From the NCBI RefSeq assembly GCF_042650605.1, contig NZ_JBHSBN010000008.1:124001-188000 (forward strand): 64,000 bases of DNA, in the 5' to 3' direction. This document shows positions 9,135 through 18,122 of this stretch, one piece after another (the stretch's first letter is position 1; each line of letters starts with the position of its first letter). The position numbers and the translations under genes are program-made. The DNA comes from Micromonospora_J zhanjiangensis (lineage in GTDB: Bacteria > Actinomycetota > Actinomycetes > Mycobacteriales > Micromonosporaceae). The notes under the pieces are model-generated. The model was not told where the DNA came from and searched no databases. It saw only the letters and a list, made by a program, of their open reading frames with translations.

Positions 9135-9292
9135 CGAACTTCTCCCGAGGTGGGAGCGATCGAACGGCGCCCTGGCTGGTCCGCCGTTCCGCCCGGGGGA
9201 TCCGGGTTACAGGTGCGGTCACCGTATCGGATCGCCGGCGGTGCCGGGCCAAGCCGTTCGTCCACGGGCCGGTCCGCGCGCGGTGCGCGCGG

Positions 9293-9625
9293 TCAGCTGC
9301 GGGGGGCGTACATGATGACGGCGACGCCGACCAGACAGATCGTCGCGCCGGCCAGGTCCCACCGGTCGGGCCGGAAGCCGTCCAGCACCATGCCCCAGGC
9401 CAGCGAGCCGGCGATGAAGATCCCGCCGTACGCCGCCAACACCCGGCCGAAGTTGGCGTCCGGTTGGAAACTTGCCACGAACCCGTACGCCCCGAGGGCC
9501 AGCACGCCGCCGGCGATCCACAGCACGCCGCGGTGCTCCCGCCAGCCCTGCCAGATCAGCCAGGCACCACCGATCTCGGCGAGCGCGGCCAGCAGGAACA
9601 GCAGGAGCGAACGCAGGACGGCCAC
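9293..9625 (-). CDS. YnfA-family small membrane protein
   Basis: This 110-residue protein has four predicted membrane helices and the family hallmarks ALAEIGGAWLIWQGWR, LALGAYGFVASFQ and AAYGGIFIAGSLAWGM. UPF0060/YnfA proteins resemble small multidrug transporters in fold, but their function is not settled. The length is normal for the family and the gene appears monocistronic. Confidence 0.93.
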   Translation of the reverse strand: MAVLRSLLLFLLAALAEIGGAWLIWQGWREHRGVLWIAGGVLALGAYGFVASFQPDANFGRVLAAYGGIFIAGSLAWGMVLDGFRPDRWDLAGATICLVGVAVIMYAPRS

Positions 9626-9968
9626 GGGTCAACGGTAACCGGCTGGTCAGCCGGCCGGCGTGGGGCTTCCGGTCGCCGTCGGGCTCCCGGTCGGCGGCGG
9701 TACGTCGGTTCCGGCCGGTGTCGGGGTGGCGGTGGCGCCGGTCGGAGCGGGTGTCGGGGCCAACCACGACGTGGCCGGGCGCAAAGCCGTCAGTCGGACA
9801 TGCCGGACCGATGCGTGCGGTGGCCCGGTCGTCCCGGCGACCGCCGACGAGCAGGAGTTCGCGCCGCCTGATCTTGGCATGCGGCCTGCTCAGTAGGGGT
9901 TCTCCGGATCGGACTGTCAGGGTGCCCTCCGGGTCGGATCCCCGATGTAGCGTCCCGTCGGGCCGGGC
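9626..9968. other. Non-coding gap with a doubtful Thr/Pro-rich reading frame
   Basis: No convincing gene is seen. A minus-strand frame (9647-9880) would encode 77 residues ending in Thr/Pro/Ala/Gly repeats such as APTPAPTGATATPTP, which could be the tail of a decayed secreted protein. It lacks a start context and a recognisable domain. A TAGCGT -10-like hexamer at 9948-9953 may serve the multicopper oxidase gene. Confidence 0.35.
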
Positions 9969-9980
9969 ATGATCATCTGC

Positions 9981-11441
9981 ATGAAGCGTCGTGATCTTCT
10001 TATGTTCGCCGGACTGGCCGCCCTCGCCGGTTGCGGTAACCCGGGTTCGGATTCGAAGGGAAACTCCGGCACCCTGGCCTTCGCCAATCGGCTCAGGGTG
10101 CCGCCGTTGCTGGAGCCGGCCGTTGCGGCCGACGGCACGAAGCAGTTTTCGTTGACGATGCAGGCCGGGCAGGTGGAGTTGCTCCCGGGCAAGCCGACTA
10201 CGACGTGGGGTTTCAACGGCGCCTTCCTCGGCCCGACGATCCGCGCGACGCGTGGCGACCGCGTCGCGATGCGCGTGCACAACCAGCTCGGCGAGCCGAG
10301 CACGGTCCACTGGCACGGCATGCGGCTGCCCGCGGTGATGGACGGCGGCCCGCACCAGATGATCCGACCAGGCGCTACCTGGTCCCCGCACTGGACGATC
10401 GACCAGCCGGCCGCTACCGCCTGGTACCACCCGCATCCGCACGGCAACACCGCCAAGCACGTGTACCGCGGGCTGGCGGGCCTTCTTCTCGTCGATGACC
10501 CGGAGACGGCCGCACTGGGCCTGCCTTCGACCTACGGGGTCGACGACGTCCCGCTCATCCTGCAGGACAAGACCCTCGACGCGAACGGCGTGCTGCAGGA
10601 AGACGCCAACCCGGTGTGGGGCCTCATGGGCGACCAGATCCTGGTCAACGGGGTCTACGACCCCTACTTCGAGGTGACTACGACGCTGGTGCGGCTGCGC
10701 ATCCTCAACGGATCCAACGCGCGGATGTACAACGTCGAGTTCGCCGACCGGCGACGGTTCCACGTCATCGGCAGCGACGCTGGCCTGTTGGCGGCACCGG
10801 TGGCGGTCGACCGCGTGCAGCTGAGTCCGGGGGAGCGGTTGGAGGTCCTGGTCGAGTTCGAACCGCGCGACCAGGTCGTGCTGCGCAGCGTCGCCGGCGA
10901 CGACGGCATCGACGAAGGGGATTACGAGCTGCTGAAGTTCGTCGCGGCGGATCAGCTCAAGCCAGGGCCGCCGGTTCCGCAGCGGCTGGCCGCGAGCCGG
11001 CGCATCGAGGCACCCGTCGGCGCTCGGGAGCGCACGTTCAAGCTCAACGGCAGCGATGCGATCAACGGGCGGGAGATGGACATGACCCGCATCGACGAGG
11101 TCGTGCCCGCAGGAGCGATCGAGATCTGGCACGTCCAGAACCCCGTCTACTCCCACAACTTCCACATCCACGAAGTGGCTTTCCGCATCCTGGACATCGA
11201 CGGGAGGCCGCCGTCGGCATACCTGCAGGGCCCGAAGGACACGGCGTTCATCCCGCGCAAGTCGACGGTGCGGCTCGCCGTGCAGTTCGGGCACCACACC
11301 GACCCGAAAACGCCCTACATGTACCACTGCCACATCCTTCGGCACGAGGACAAGGGCATGATGGGCCAGTTCGTGATCGTGGAACCCGGCACCGAAGCGT
11401 CGGTGCCCCGCACACTGCCGAGCCACCATCATCACGGCTAA
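9981..11441 (+). CDS. Multicopper oxidase lipoprotein (FtsP/CotA/CueO-like)
   Basis: This 486-residue protein is a three-cupredoxin multicopper oxidase. The N-terminus MKRRDLLMFAGLAALAGCG is a lipoprotein signal with a clear lipobox, so it is probably anchored outside the membrane. All four copper segments are present: VHWHGMRLP, AWYHPHPHG, HNFHIHEVAF and YHCHILRHEDKGMM, the last including the type 1 Cys, His and axial Met. A His-rich tail (HHHH) closes it. Cu(I) or phenolic substrates are typical for the family. ATG 9981 is chosen over 9969 because it begins the signal peptide directly. No copper exporter is adjacent. Confidence 0.92.
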   Translation: MKRRDLLMFAGLAALAGCGNPGSDSKGNSGTLAFANRLRVPPLLEPAVAADGTKQFSLTMQAGQVELLPGKPTTTWGFNGAFLGPTIRATRGDRVAMRVHNQLGEPSTVHWHGMRLPAVMDGGPHQMIRPGATWSPHWTIDQPAATAWYHPHPHGNTAKHVYRGLAGLLLVDDPETAALGLPSTYGVDDVPLILQDKTLDANGVLQEDANPVWGLMGDQILVNGVYDPYFEVTTTLVRLRILNGSNARMYNVEFADRRRFHVIGSDAGLLAAPVAVDRVQLSPGERLEVLVEFEPRDQVVLRSVAGDDGIDEGDYELLKFVAADQLKPGPPVPQRLAASRRIEAPVGARERTFKLNGSDAINGREMDMTRIDEVVPAGAIEIWHVQNPVYSHNFHIHEVAFRILDIDGRPPSAYLQGPKDTAFIPRKSTVRLAVQFGHHTDPKTPYMYHCHILRHEDKGMMGQFVIVEPGTEASVPRTLPSHHHHG

Positions 11442-11494
11442 GCGCCCGTACGCACTCTTCTCGGCCAATGGCGGCGATGATCGTGGCCGGGGCG

Positions 11495-11563
11495 CCAAGA
11501 GCATCAGTGCTTTTCCGGTGCGACACGCCGGTGGGGCGACAGTTCGACAACTGATGCTCTTGG
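11495..11563. repeat. 14-bp perfect inverted repeat, 41-bp spacer
   Basis: CCAAGAGCATCAGT at 11495-11508 is exactly mirrored at 11550-11563. It follows the oxidase stop codon by about 50 bases. It could be a long-loop terminator, but the spacer is large and no U-tract follows; a small mobile-element footprint is the alternative. Confidence 0.6.
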
Positions 11564-11662
11564 AAGGTGGGTACGACCGCAGCCGGCCGACCGGGTCGGC
11601 GCCGGCCACGACGCGTCGATTGGCCATGTTCGGGCGCCGGTCCGCCGTGCCAGGGTGGGCGG

Positions 11663-12511
11663 ATGGAGATCCTGCGCTACACCGCGTTCAGCGCTGATCC
11701 GGCCGGTGGCAACCCGGCCGGGGTCGTCCTCGACGCGACCGGTGCCGAGGACGCGGCGATGCTGGCGATCGCCGCCGACCTGGGCTACTCGGAGTCCGCC
11801 TTCCTGACGCCGCGCGGCGCGGGTCGGTTCGACGTGCGGTACTTCAGCCCGCTGGCCGAGGTGCCGTTCTGCGGGCACGCGACCATCGCGGCCGCCGCCG
11901 CGTACGCCGAGCGGCACGGGCCGGGGTCGCTGCGGCTGGCCACCCGGGCCGGGCAGGTCGACGTCTCCACCGAGATCGCGCCGGGCGGCACCCCGACCGC
12001 GACGCTGGTCAGCGTGCCGCCGCGAACCGTTCCGCTCGCCGCCGACGACCTCACCGAACTGCTCGCGGCGCTGCGCTGGGCCCCGGCGGATCTCGACCCG
12101 GCGCTGCCGCCGCGGGTGGCGTACGCCGGAGCGTGGCACCCGGTCCTCGCCGCCGTGAGCCGGCGACGGCTGGCGGACCTGGACTACGACTTCGACGCCC
12201 TCGGCGCGCTGATGGCGCGGCACGACTGGACCACCGTCGACCTGCTGTGGCGCGAGTCGTCGACGGTGTTCCACGCCCGCAACCCGTTCCCGCCGGGCGG
12301 AGTGATCGAGGACCCGGCCACCGGCGCCGCCGCCGCGGCCCTCGGTGGCTACCTGCGCGAGCGGGGTCTGGTTCGGCCGCCGGCCACCGTCACCGTCCAC
12401 CAGGGACACGACCTGGGCCGGCCCAGCCTGCTGCGGGTGGACGTCCCGACCGGGCCGGACACCGGCATCGCCGTCACCGGCACCGCCGTCGCCCTGCCCG
12501 ACCGGCGCTGA
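11663..12511 (+). CDS. PhzF-family isomerase
   Basis: This 282-residue protein is in the PhzF/diaminopimelate epimerase-like fold family. Diagnostic segments are AFSADPAGGNPAGVV at residues 8-22, YSESAFL with the conserved Glu, VRYFSPLAEVPFCGHAT, and EDPATGAAAAALGGYL in the second lobe. No phenazine genes are nearby, so it is probably one of the many PhzF homologues of unknown substrate. ATG at 11663 fits the family N-terminus. It is likely monocistronic. Confidence 0.92.
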   Translation: MEILRYTAFSADPAGGNPAGVVLDATGAEDAAMLAIAADLGYSESAFLTPRGAGRFDVRYFSPLAEVPFCGHATIAAAAAYAERHGPGSLRLATRAGQVDVSTEIAPGGTPTATLVSVPPRTVPLAADDLTELLAALRWAPADLDPALPPRVAYAGAWHPVLAAVSRRRLADLDYDFDALGALMARHDWTTVDLLWRESSTVFHARNPFPPGGVIEDPATGAAAAALGGYLRERGLVRPPATVTVHQGHDLGRPSLLRVDVPTGPDTGIAVTGTAVALPDRR

Positions 12512-12562
12512 CGGGCCGGCCCGGACCGGGGACGGCGTGCCGCACGACGGGCTTCCGGCTGG

Positions 12563-12593
12563 GTGGACTCTCCCACGGTGGGAGAGGTGATGA
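12563..12593 (+). promoter_or_regulatory. MerR-type promoter with 19-bp spacer
   Basis: GTGGAC (12563-12568) and TGATGA (12588-12593) are separated by 19 bases, the over-long spacing that MerR proteins act on. The spacer is almost filled by a perfect palindrome, CTCTCCCAC-G-GTGGGAGAG (12568-12586). The GTG start of merR is seven bases past the -10, so the transcript is probably leaderless and autoregulated. Confidence 0.75.
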
Positions 12594-12600
12594 TGCTCCG

Positions 12601-13404
12601 GTGACCGGGGACCTGCTGCCGATCGGCGCCTTCGCCCGACTGTGCCGGCTCAGCGTGAAACAGCTGCGCCACTACGCCGACCTGGGGCTGCTGTCGCCGG
12701 CCCGGATCGACCCGGTCACCGGCTACCGGTACTACGGCCGCGACCAGGTGCGCGACGCGACAGTGGTCGCCCTGTTGCGCGGGCTCGACGTGCCGCTGGA
12801 CGCGATCGGGCAGGTGCTCGCCGGCGACCACGACGTCCGGACCGCCGTACTGCGGGGGCAACAGCGGCGGCTGGAGGAGCGGATGGCCGCCGAGCGGCGT
12901 ACCTGGCAGTTGCTGGACCGGCTGTTGACCGACGGGCTGTTGCGCCTGGACGTCGCCCTGTCCCGGGAACCGGCCCGGCGGTTGCTGGTGTACCGCACCG
13001 TGGCCGCGCCCGAGGAGATCGGGGTGGCCGTGTCCGCCGGCGTCGGGCGGCTGATGGCGGCGGTGCGGGACGTCGGCTGGACGCCCCCGGTGTGGGGAAT
13101 CTACCCGGCCGACCTGACGGACCCGCTGCGGATCGCGGTCGGCGTCCAGAGCGCCGAGCCGGAGGCGCCGCCGGGGCTGTCCGTGGAGCGGGTGCCGGCG
13201 GGCCCGGCCGCCACGGCTGTGCACGTCGGCCCGTACGAGCACGTGGCGCTGACGTACCACGCCGTCTTCGCCTGGATCCACGAGCGCGGGCTACGACCGC
13301 GCGGCACCGTCCGCGAGGGCTACCTGACCGACCCCGGTACGACCGACCCGGCGCAGTTCGTGACCCGGATCGTCGTACCGGTCGACGAGGAGGAGGACGT
13401 ATGA
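12601..13404 (+). CDS. MerR-family regulator with GyrI-like effector domain
   Basis: This 267-residue activator has an N-terminal MerR helix-turn-helix (LPIGAFARLCRLSVKQLRHYADLGLL, then the wing GYRYYGRDQ), a dimerisation helix around residues 75-120, and a C-terminal GyrI/BmrR-like ligand-binding domain (residues about 120-267). This matches the BmrR-type drug-sensing layout. GTG 12601 is the only sensible start in frame. Its stop overlaps the ATG of the next gene (ATGA), so both are one operon. Confidence 0.92.
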   Translation: MTGDLLPIGAFARLCRLSVKQLRHYADLGLLSPARIDPVTGYRYYGRDQVRDATVVALLRGLDVPLDAIGQVLAGDHDVRTAVLRGQQRRLEERMAAERRTWQLLDRLLTDGLLRLDVALSREPARRLLVYRTVAAPEEIGVAVSAGVGRLMAAVRDVGWTPPVWGIYPADLTDPLRIAVGVQSAEPEAPPGLSVERVPAGPAATAVHVGPYEHVALTYHAVFAWIHERGLRPRGTVREGYLTDPGTTDPAQFVTRIVVPVDEEEDV

Positions 13405-14027
13405 CCGAGCTGCCGAGGACGGACTTCAAGAAGACGTACCGGCAGGTGTACGCGGCGAGGGCGACGCCGACGCTGGTGGACGTGCCGGAGCTGACCATGC
13501 TGGCGGTGGACGGCGTCGGCGACCCGGAGGGTCCGGCCTACCGCCAGGTGGTCGAGGCGCTGTACGGCGTGGCGTACACGCTGCGGTTCGGCCTGAAGAA
13601 CGCGGGCGTCCTGGAGTACCCGGTGATGCCCCTGGAGGGGCTCTGGTGGAGCCCGGGACTGCGGGACGGGTCGACGGCGGACCGGTCGGCCTGGCACTAC
13701 ACGATGATGATCATGCAGCCGCCGCAGGTGACCGCGGACCTGGTCGCCGACGCCGTCGCCGGGGCCGGGCGGAAGCGGCCGTCCGCCGCGCTGGACCGGG
13801 TGGAGCTGCGGACGCTCGCCGAGGGGCCGAGCGCCCAGATCCTGCACGTCGGGCCGTTCAGCGAGGAGCCGGCGACGCTGGACCGGCTGATGGCCTTCAT
13901 CGGCGAGCGCGGGCTGCGGATGCACGGCAAACACCACGAGATCTACCTGTCGGACCACCGGCGTACGGCGCCGGAGAAGCTGCGGACCATCCTGCGGTAT
14001 CCGGTGCTCCCGCCGGTCGGGGGGTGA
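13401..14027 (+). CDS. GyrI-like small-molecule-binding protein
   Basis: This 208-residue protein resembles stand-alone GyrI-like/SOUL-fold proteins: LTMLAVDGVGDPEGPAYRQ, GLWWSPG, LHVGPFSEEP and the end HHEIYLSDHRRTAPEKLRTILRYPV. Some relatives bind or hydrolyse drugs. It is translationally coupled to a MerR regulator that carries its own GyrI-like domain, so both may handle the same ligand. It is presumably cytosolic. Confidence 0.88.
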   Translation: MTELPRTDFKKTYRQVYAARATPTLVDVPELTMLAVDGVGDPEGPAYRQVVEALYGVAYTLRFGLKNAGVLEYPVMPLEGLWWSPGLRDGSTADRSAWHYTMMIMQPPQVTADLVADAVAGAGRKRPSAALDRVELRTLAEGPSAQILHVGPFSEEPATLDRLMAFIGERGLRMHGKHHEIYLSDHRRTAPEKLRTILRYPVLPPVGG

Positions 14028-14163
14028 GCCGGCCCCCGGGGACGGCGTAGGCCCAGGCATACCTCGTTCGGGCGGTCAGTGTCAGTGCCGGGCCACCCCG
14101 CCGGCTGGTCTGCTGGACGGGTCAACTCGCGGGAGACGGATCCGCGGTGGGGGAGGCCGGCTG

Positions 14164-15045
14164 ATGCTCGAACTGATCGACGTGACCAAGGTGTACTCCG
14201 GTGGCAAGCGCGCCGTCGACGGCGTGACGCTGCGACTGGGCCCCGGACTGATCGGCCTGCTCGGCCCGAACGGCGCCGGCAAGTCGTCACTGATGCGGAT
14301 CGCCGCCACGGTCACCCGGCCCACGGGTGGTCGGGTGCTGTTCGATGGCGCGGACGCGGTGACCCGGCCCGACCCGTTGCGCCGGGCGCTCGGCTACCTG
14401 CCGCAGGACTTCGGGGTCTACCCGCAGCTCACCGCCCGGGAGTTCCTGTCCTACCTGGCCGCGGTCAAGGGCCTGTCCGCACGTTCGGCCCGGCGTCGGA
14501 TCGACGAACTGCTGGAACTGGTCAACCTGACCGAGGCGGCCCGCCGCCCGCTGGGCGGCTACTCGGGCGGCATGCTGCGTCGGGTCGGCATCGCGCAGAC
14601 GCTGCTGGCCGACCCGCGGGTGCTGATCGTCGACGAGCCCACCGCCGGGCTCGACCCGCAGGAACGGGTGCGGTTCCGCAACCTGCTCAGCGACCTGGCC
14701 GCCGAGCGGGTGGTGCTGCTGTCCACCCACATCGTGTCGGACATCGAGTCGGTGGCCGCCGACATCGCGATCGTGGCCGGTGGTCGGCTGCTGCGCCGGG
14801 GCAGCCCGGACGAGCTGCTCCGGGCCGTCGACGGGCGGGTGTGGGAACTGCTGGTCGCGCCGGCGGACGTACCCCGGGTGCAGGCCCGGCACGTGGTCAG
14901 CCGGATGGTCCGCACCGCCGCCGGGGTGCGGGTCCGGGTGCTGGCAGCGGCGTCGCCGGGCCCGGGGGCCAGCCCGGCGCCGCCGGACCTGGAGGACGCG
15001 TACCTCGCGGTGGTCACCGGGTCGCCGCTGGCGGTGGCGCGGTGA
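14164..15045 (+). CDS. ABC transporter ATPase
   Basis: This 293-residue nucleotide-binding subunit has Walker A LLGPNGAGKSS, Q-loop YLPQDFG, signature YSGGMLRR, Walker B VLIVDEPTAGLD and switch histidine STHIVSD. It belongs to the CcmA/DRA group that pairs with ABC-2 permeases. Its stop overlaps the next gene's GTG (GTGA), and that gene encodes the permease. Substrate cannot be inferred. Confidence 0.93.
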   Translation: MLELIDVTKVYSGGKRAVDGVTLRLGPGLIGLLGPNGAGKSSLMRIAATVTRPTGGRVLFDGADAVTRPDPLRRALGYLPQDFGVYPQLTAREFLSYLAAVKGLSARSARRRIDELLELVNLTEAARRPLGGYSGGMLRRVGIAQTLLADPRVLIVDEPTAGLDPQERVRFRNLLSDLAAERVVLLSTHIVSDIESVAADIAIVAGGRLLRRGSPDELLRAVDGRVWELLVAPADVPRVQARHVVSRMVRTAAGVRVRVLAAASPGPGASPAPPDLEDAYLAVVTGSPLAVAR

Positions 15046-16745
15046 GGCCGGCCGTGCTCGGCGCGCTCGCCGTGGCCGACTTCCGGGAACGGGTACGCCG
15101 GCCCGCGTACCTGGTGATCCTGGCGACCGCGGTGCTGGTGGGTTACCTGGCCGTGCCCGCCGCGGACGCGCGCTGGACGATCGTCAGCCTGGGCGAGGTC
15201 CGCGGCCGGTACGACAGCGACTACGTCGGTGCGGTGACCGCGCTGGCCGGCGCGATGTGGCTGTGCCTGGGCGGCTTCTATGTGATCCGGGTGGCGGTGC
15301 AGCGGGACCGGGCCACCGGGGTCGGGCAGTTGCTGGCCGCCACGCCGGTGCGCACCAGCGGCTACCTGCTCGGCAAGTTCCTCAGCAACCTGCTGGTGCT
15401 GGCCTCGATGGCCGGGCTGCTGGCGGTCACGGCAGTGATCATGCAACTGGCCCGGGGTGAGTCCCGGACCGTCGACCCGGTGGCGCTGCTGTCGCCGTAC
15501 CTGCTGCTCACCCTGCCGGTGTTGGCCGGCACGGCGGCCGTGGCGGTGCTCTTCGAGACGGTGCCGCTGTTGCGCGGCGGGCTCGGCAACATCGCCTGGT
15601 TCCTGCTGGCGCTGGTCGGCATGGTCGCGGCGCAGTCGTCGGCGGCGCCGTTCGGCGGGCTCGGCACCGGGGTGTTCGCGCGGGCGGTGTCGGCCGACCT
15701 GACCGCGCAGCACCTGCGACCGGGCGAGCTGGGCATCGGCCTGATGTACCTGGACCGGCCACCCGGGGTCTTCGTCTTCTCCGGGCTGGACTTCGGGGCC
15801 GGCTTCGTCGTCGGACGGCTGGTGCTGCTCGGCCTGGCCGCCGGGCTGGCCGTGCTGCCGGCCCTGTGGTTCGACCGCTTCGACCCGGCCCGTACCCGCC
15901 GGGTGTCCGGACCCGGCCCGTCACCGGCCGGTCCGCAGCCCGCCGGGCCGCAGCCCGCCGGGCCGGCCGGGGTACCGGGCGTGGCGGGTCCGCCGTGGCC
16001 GGCGGCGGGTCCCGGATCGGCGTACCCGGGTGGGGTCGTGGCGACGGGCGGGGCGTACCCGGGCGGGGTCGTGGTGGACGCGGAGCCGGCGGGGGTCGAC
16101 TGGCGGGTGCCGCGGGTGACGACCGCGCCCCGGTACGGCGGCGCGCTCGGCCGGTTGGTCGCCGGTGAACTGCGGGTGCTGGTGAAGGGGCTGTCGGTCT
16201 GGTGGTGGCTCGGCGTCGCGCTGCTGCTCGTGCTCGGCCTGGTCGTGCCGCACCGGGTGGCCGCCGGGCCGCTGCTGCTGGGCACCGCGATCTGGCCGAT
16301 CCTGGCGCTCGCCCGGCTCGGCACCCAGCAGGTCGAGCACCGGGTGGACACCCTGCTCGGGGCCTTCCCGGCGGTACCTGGGCGGCTGTTCGCGCAGTGG
16401 GCGGCCGGCGTGCTGCTGCTGGCCCTGGTCGGCCTGGGACCGGCGGTACGGATGTTGGGCACACTGGACGGGACGGGTCTTGCCGCCTGGCTGGCCGGGA
16501 CCCTGTTCGTGCCGGCGCTGGCGCTGGCCGCCGGCGTGCTGAGCCGTACCGCCCGGCTGTTTCAGGTGCTCTACCTGCCACTGTGGTACGCGGTGGCCAA
16601 CGACATCCGGTCGCTCGACTTCATCGGCGCGCTGCGGGTGGACGGCGTACCGGCGGGGCCGGGCCCGCTGCCGGTCGGCGCGGCGACGCTCGCCCTCCTG
16701 GCGGTCGCCTTCGCCGTCACCGCGCTCCGGCACGCCCGCCGCTGA
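15042..16745 (+). CDS. ABC-2-type permease with Gly/Pro linker
   Basis: This 567-residue membrane protein has two hydrophobic halves with roughly six helices each. They are separated by a cytoplasmic-looking linker at about residues 288-365 that is rich in Gly, Pro and Ala and contains AGPQPAGPQPAGP. The arrangement looks like two ABC-2 half-permeases in one chain. It starts at a GTG overlapping the ATPase gene, so both subunits are made together. The linker repeat is also a DNA repeat and may vary in length. Confidence 0.85.
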   Translation: MRPAVLGALAVADFRERVRRPAYLVILATAVLVGYLAVPAADARWTIVSLGEVRGRYDSDYVGAVTALAGAMWLCLGGFYVIRVAVQRDRATGVGQLLAATPVRTSGYLLGKFLSNLLVLASMAGLLAVTAVIMQLARGESRTVDPVALLSPYLLLTLPVLAGTAAVAVLFETVPLLRGGLGNIAWFLLALVGMVAAQSSAAPFGGLGTGVFARAVSADLTAQHLRPGELGIGLMYLDRPPGVFVFSGLDFGAGFVVGRLVLLGLAAGLAVLPALWFDRFDPARTRRVSGPGPSPAGPQPAGPQPAGPAGVPGVAGPPWPAAGPGSAYPGGVVATGGAYPGGVVVDAEPAGVDWRVPRVTTAPRYGGALGRLVAGELRVLVKGLSVWWWLGVALLLVLGLVVPHRVAAGPLLLGTAIWPILALARLGTQQVEHRVDTLLGAFPAVPGRLFAQWAAGVLLLALVGLGPAVRMLGTLDGTGLAAWLAGTLFVPALALAAGVLSRTARLFQVLYLPLWYAVANDIRSLDFIGALRVDGVPAGPGPLPVGAATLALLAVAFAVTALRHARR

Positions 16746-16754
16746 GGACAACGA

Positions 16755-17366
16755 TCACGGTCGGTCGGCCGCCTCGGGCGTGCCGGTCGCGGCGAGGACG
16801 AGCGCGAACGCCGTGCAGACGGTGAGAAGCTGGGGCAGAATCTTGAGGGTCTCCGTCAGCTCGCCGGCCCGGTCGCCGAGCACATCGGTGCCGGCGCCGA
16901 CCAGCAGCGCCGGGTAGGCACCCAGCGTGGCGGTCACCGAGGTGCCGGTCCCGACCGGCGCGACCGACAGGTAGACCGCGCAGGCCAGTTCGACCACCGC
17001 GAGCCCGCCGAGCACCAGCGCGGCCATGGCCGTACGGGTCCGCCCCCGTCGGACCAGGGCACGGCAGCCGGTGGCCAGCGCCACCGTCGCGGCGCCCCAG
17101 CAGGCCACCGCCACCAGCGTGGCGGAGGTCGCCTTGCCGAGGGACTCGCCCACGTACGGCAGGCCGGCGAGAACCCCGACCCCGAGCGCCGACGTGGCCG
17201 GTGCGACCAGGCCGGGCGCGGCGATCCGGCCGGTCTGCCCGATCCGGTGGGCCAGCCACCCGGCGGTCACGCCGACCGGCAGCACGGTCGCGGCGATCAG
17301 GAGCCGGACGAGCGACTGGTCGACCGGGTGGCCGGAATCCTCCACCATGGACAGACCGACCAGCAC
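16755..17366 (-). CDS. Integral membrane protein, unknown function
   Basis: This protein of about 203 residues has five or six hydrophobic segments (LIAATVLPVGVTAGWLA, PATSALGVGVLAGLPYV, TLVAVACWGAATVALA, ALVLGGLAVVELACAVYL and a C-terminal one). No family was recognised. The start is uncertain: the frame stays open upstream and encodes another hydrophobic stretch, so GTG 17366 is the best visible codon but may be too short. It ends close to the convergent ABC permease gene. Confidence 0.6.
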   Translation of the reverse strand: MLVGLSMVEDSGHPVDQSLVRLLIAATVLPVGVTAGWLAHRIGQTGRIAAPGLVAPATSALGVGVLAGLPYVGESLGKATSATLVAVACWGAATVALATGCRALVRRGRTRTAMAALVLGGLAVVELACAVYLSVAPVGTGTSVTATLGAYPALLVGAGTDVLGDRAGELTETLKILPQLLTVCTAFALVLAATGTPEAADRP

Positions 17367-17511
17367 GACGCTGGCCAGCGCGCAAGCGGTCCTCCGTCCC
17401 GCGGCCGAGCCCCGGCGCCGAAGACCCGTCCCCGGACCGACGAACCGGCCCGGTCCGGCTGCCTAACCTTCCGGTGACGAGCCCCCGCCAGTCAGCCGAG
17501 AGGACGTACCG

Positions 17512-17988
17512 ATGACCGCGTTGACCCTGTACCGCACCGGCCGGCACAACTGGGTGTTGAAGGACGGCGCCGACCGGGAACTCGGCCGGCTCGACGGCGG
17601 ACGCGGGTTGCGCTCGGCGCAACTGCGTACCCCCGAGGGGGTCTGGGTGGCGCGGGTCCGCGACCGCCAGGGCCGCCGGGCGACGGCCGGACCCGGCGGC
17701 GACGTCGCGGTCGAGTTCGACCCGCCCTGGGCGCGGCTGGCCGGCTCCGACGATCCGGTCCGGTGGGATTTCGGGCGGGCGTTCCTCCGGTACGACGGGC
17801 GGCTGACCGGCCCGGCCGGGCACGTCACGGTCCAGGCCCGGGCGTTCCGGGGCGGCGCGGCGGTCGACGTCGTCGGTCCGTGGCCGGTTCCGGTGGTGCT
17901 CGCCGCCTGCTTCGTGGTGCTGCACCGCAAGGGACGCAACGCGCGGATCGCCTTCTTCGCGGCGGTCGCCTCCGGCGGATCGGGCTGA
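17512..17988 (+). CDS. Hypothetical protein
   Basis: This 158-residue protein is mostly beta-prone with many Arg/Asp/Gly residues and one hydrophobic stretch near the end (WPVPVVLAACFVVLH). Alternating strands such as NWVLKDGADRELGRLDGG suggest a LURP-one/tubby-like barrel, but this is weak. It diverges from the membrane protein gene upstream and is followed by a tandem repeat. No function is assigned. Confidence 0.6.
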   Translation: MTALTLYRTGRHNWVLKDGADRELGRLDGGRGLRSAQLRTPEGVWVARVRDRQGRRATAGPGGDVAVEFDPPWARLAGSDDPVRWDFGRAFLRYDGRLTGPAGHVTVQARAFRGGAAVDVVGPWPVPVVLAACFVVLHRKGRNARIAFFAAVASGGSG

Positions 17989-17993
17989 GCCGA

Positions 17994-18031
17994 CCCGACC
18001 GGCGCGGGCCGGCCCGACCGGCGCGGGCCGG
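17994..18031. repeat. Tandem 19-bp duplication
   Basis: A 19-bp GC-only unit (CCCGACCGGCGCGGGCCGG) is repeated head-to-tail just after a stop codon. Its inner GGCC/CCGG words can fold, so it may help terminate transcription of the upstream gene. Confidence 0.5.
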
Positions 18032-18043
18032 CCGGTAAATCGG

Positions 18044-18071
18044 TTGCCACCCCGGTCGTCGGCAGTAGCGT
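18044..18071 (+). promoter_or_regulatory. Candidate promoter of the ribosomal-protection gene
   Basis: TTGCCA (18044-18049) and TAGCGT (18066-18071) are 16 bases apart, with an A/T-rich GTAAAT directly upstream. A/T-rich sequence before the -35 is seen at WhiB7-controlled resistance promoters; that link is inference only. Confidence 0.4.
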
Positions 18072-18122
18072 GGACGACGGCACAGGTAGGTCCAGATGAC
18101 GACGGACGGAAGGACGAGAGAG

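Noticed and set aside
5716..9252. One long minus-strand frame of about 1,180 codons
   Set aside because: Only its last part is real (the pseudokinase, from 6885); the rest is shadow of the sensor kinase and NmrA-like genes.
9647..9880. A 77-codon Thr/Pro-rich gene
   Set aside because: No start context, domain or neighbour supports it; it is kept only as a note within the gap.
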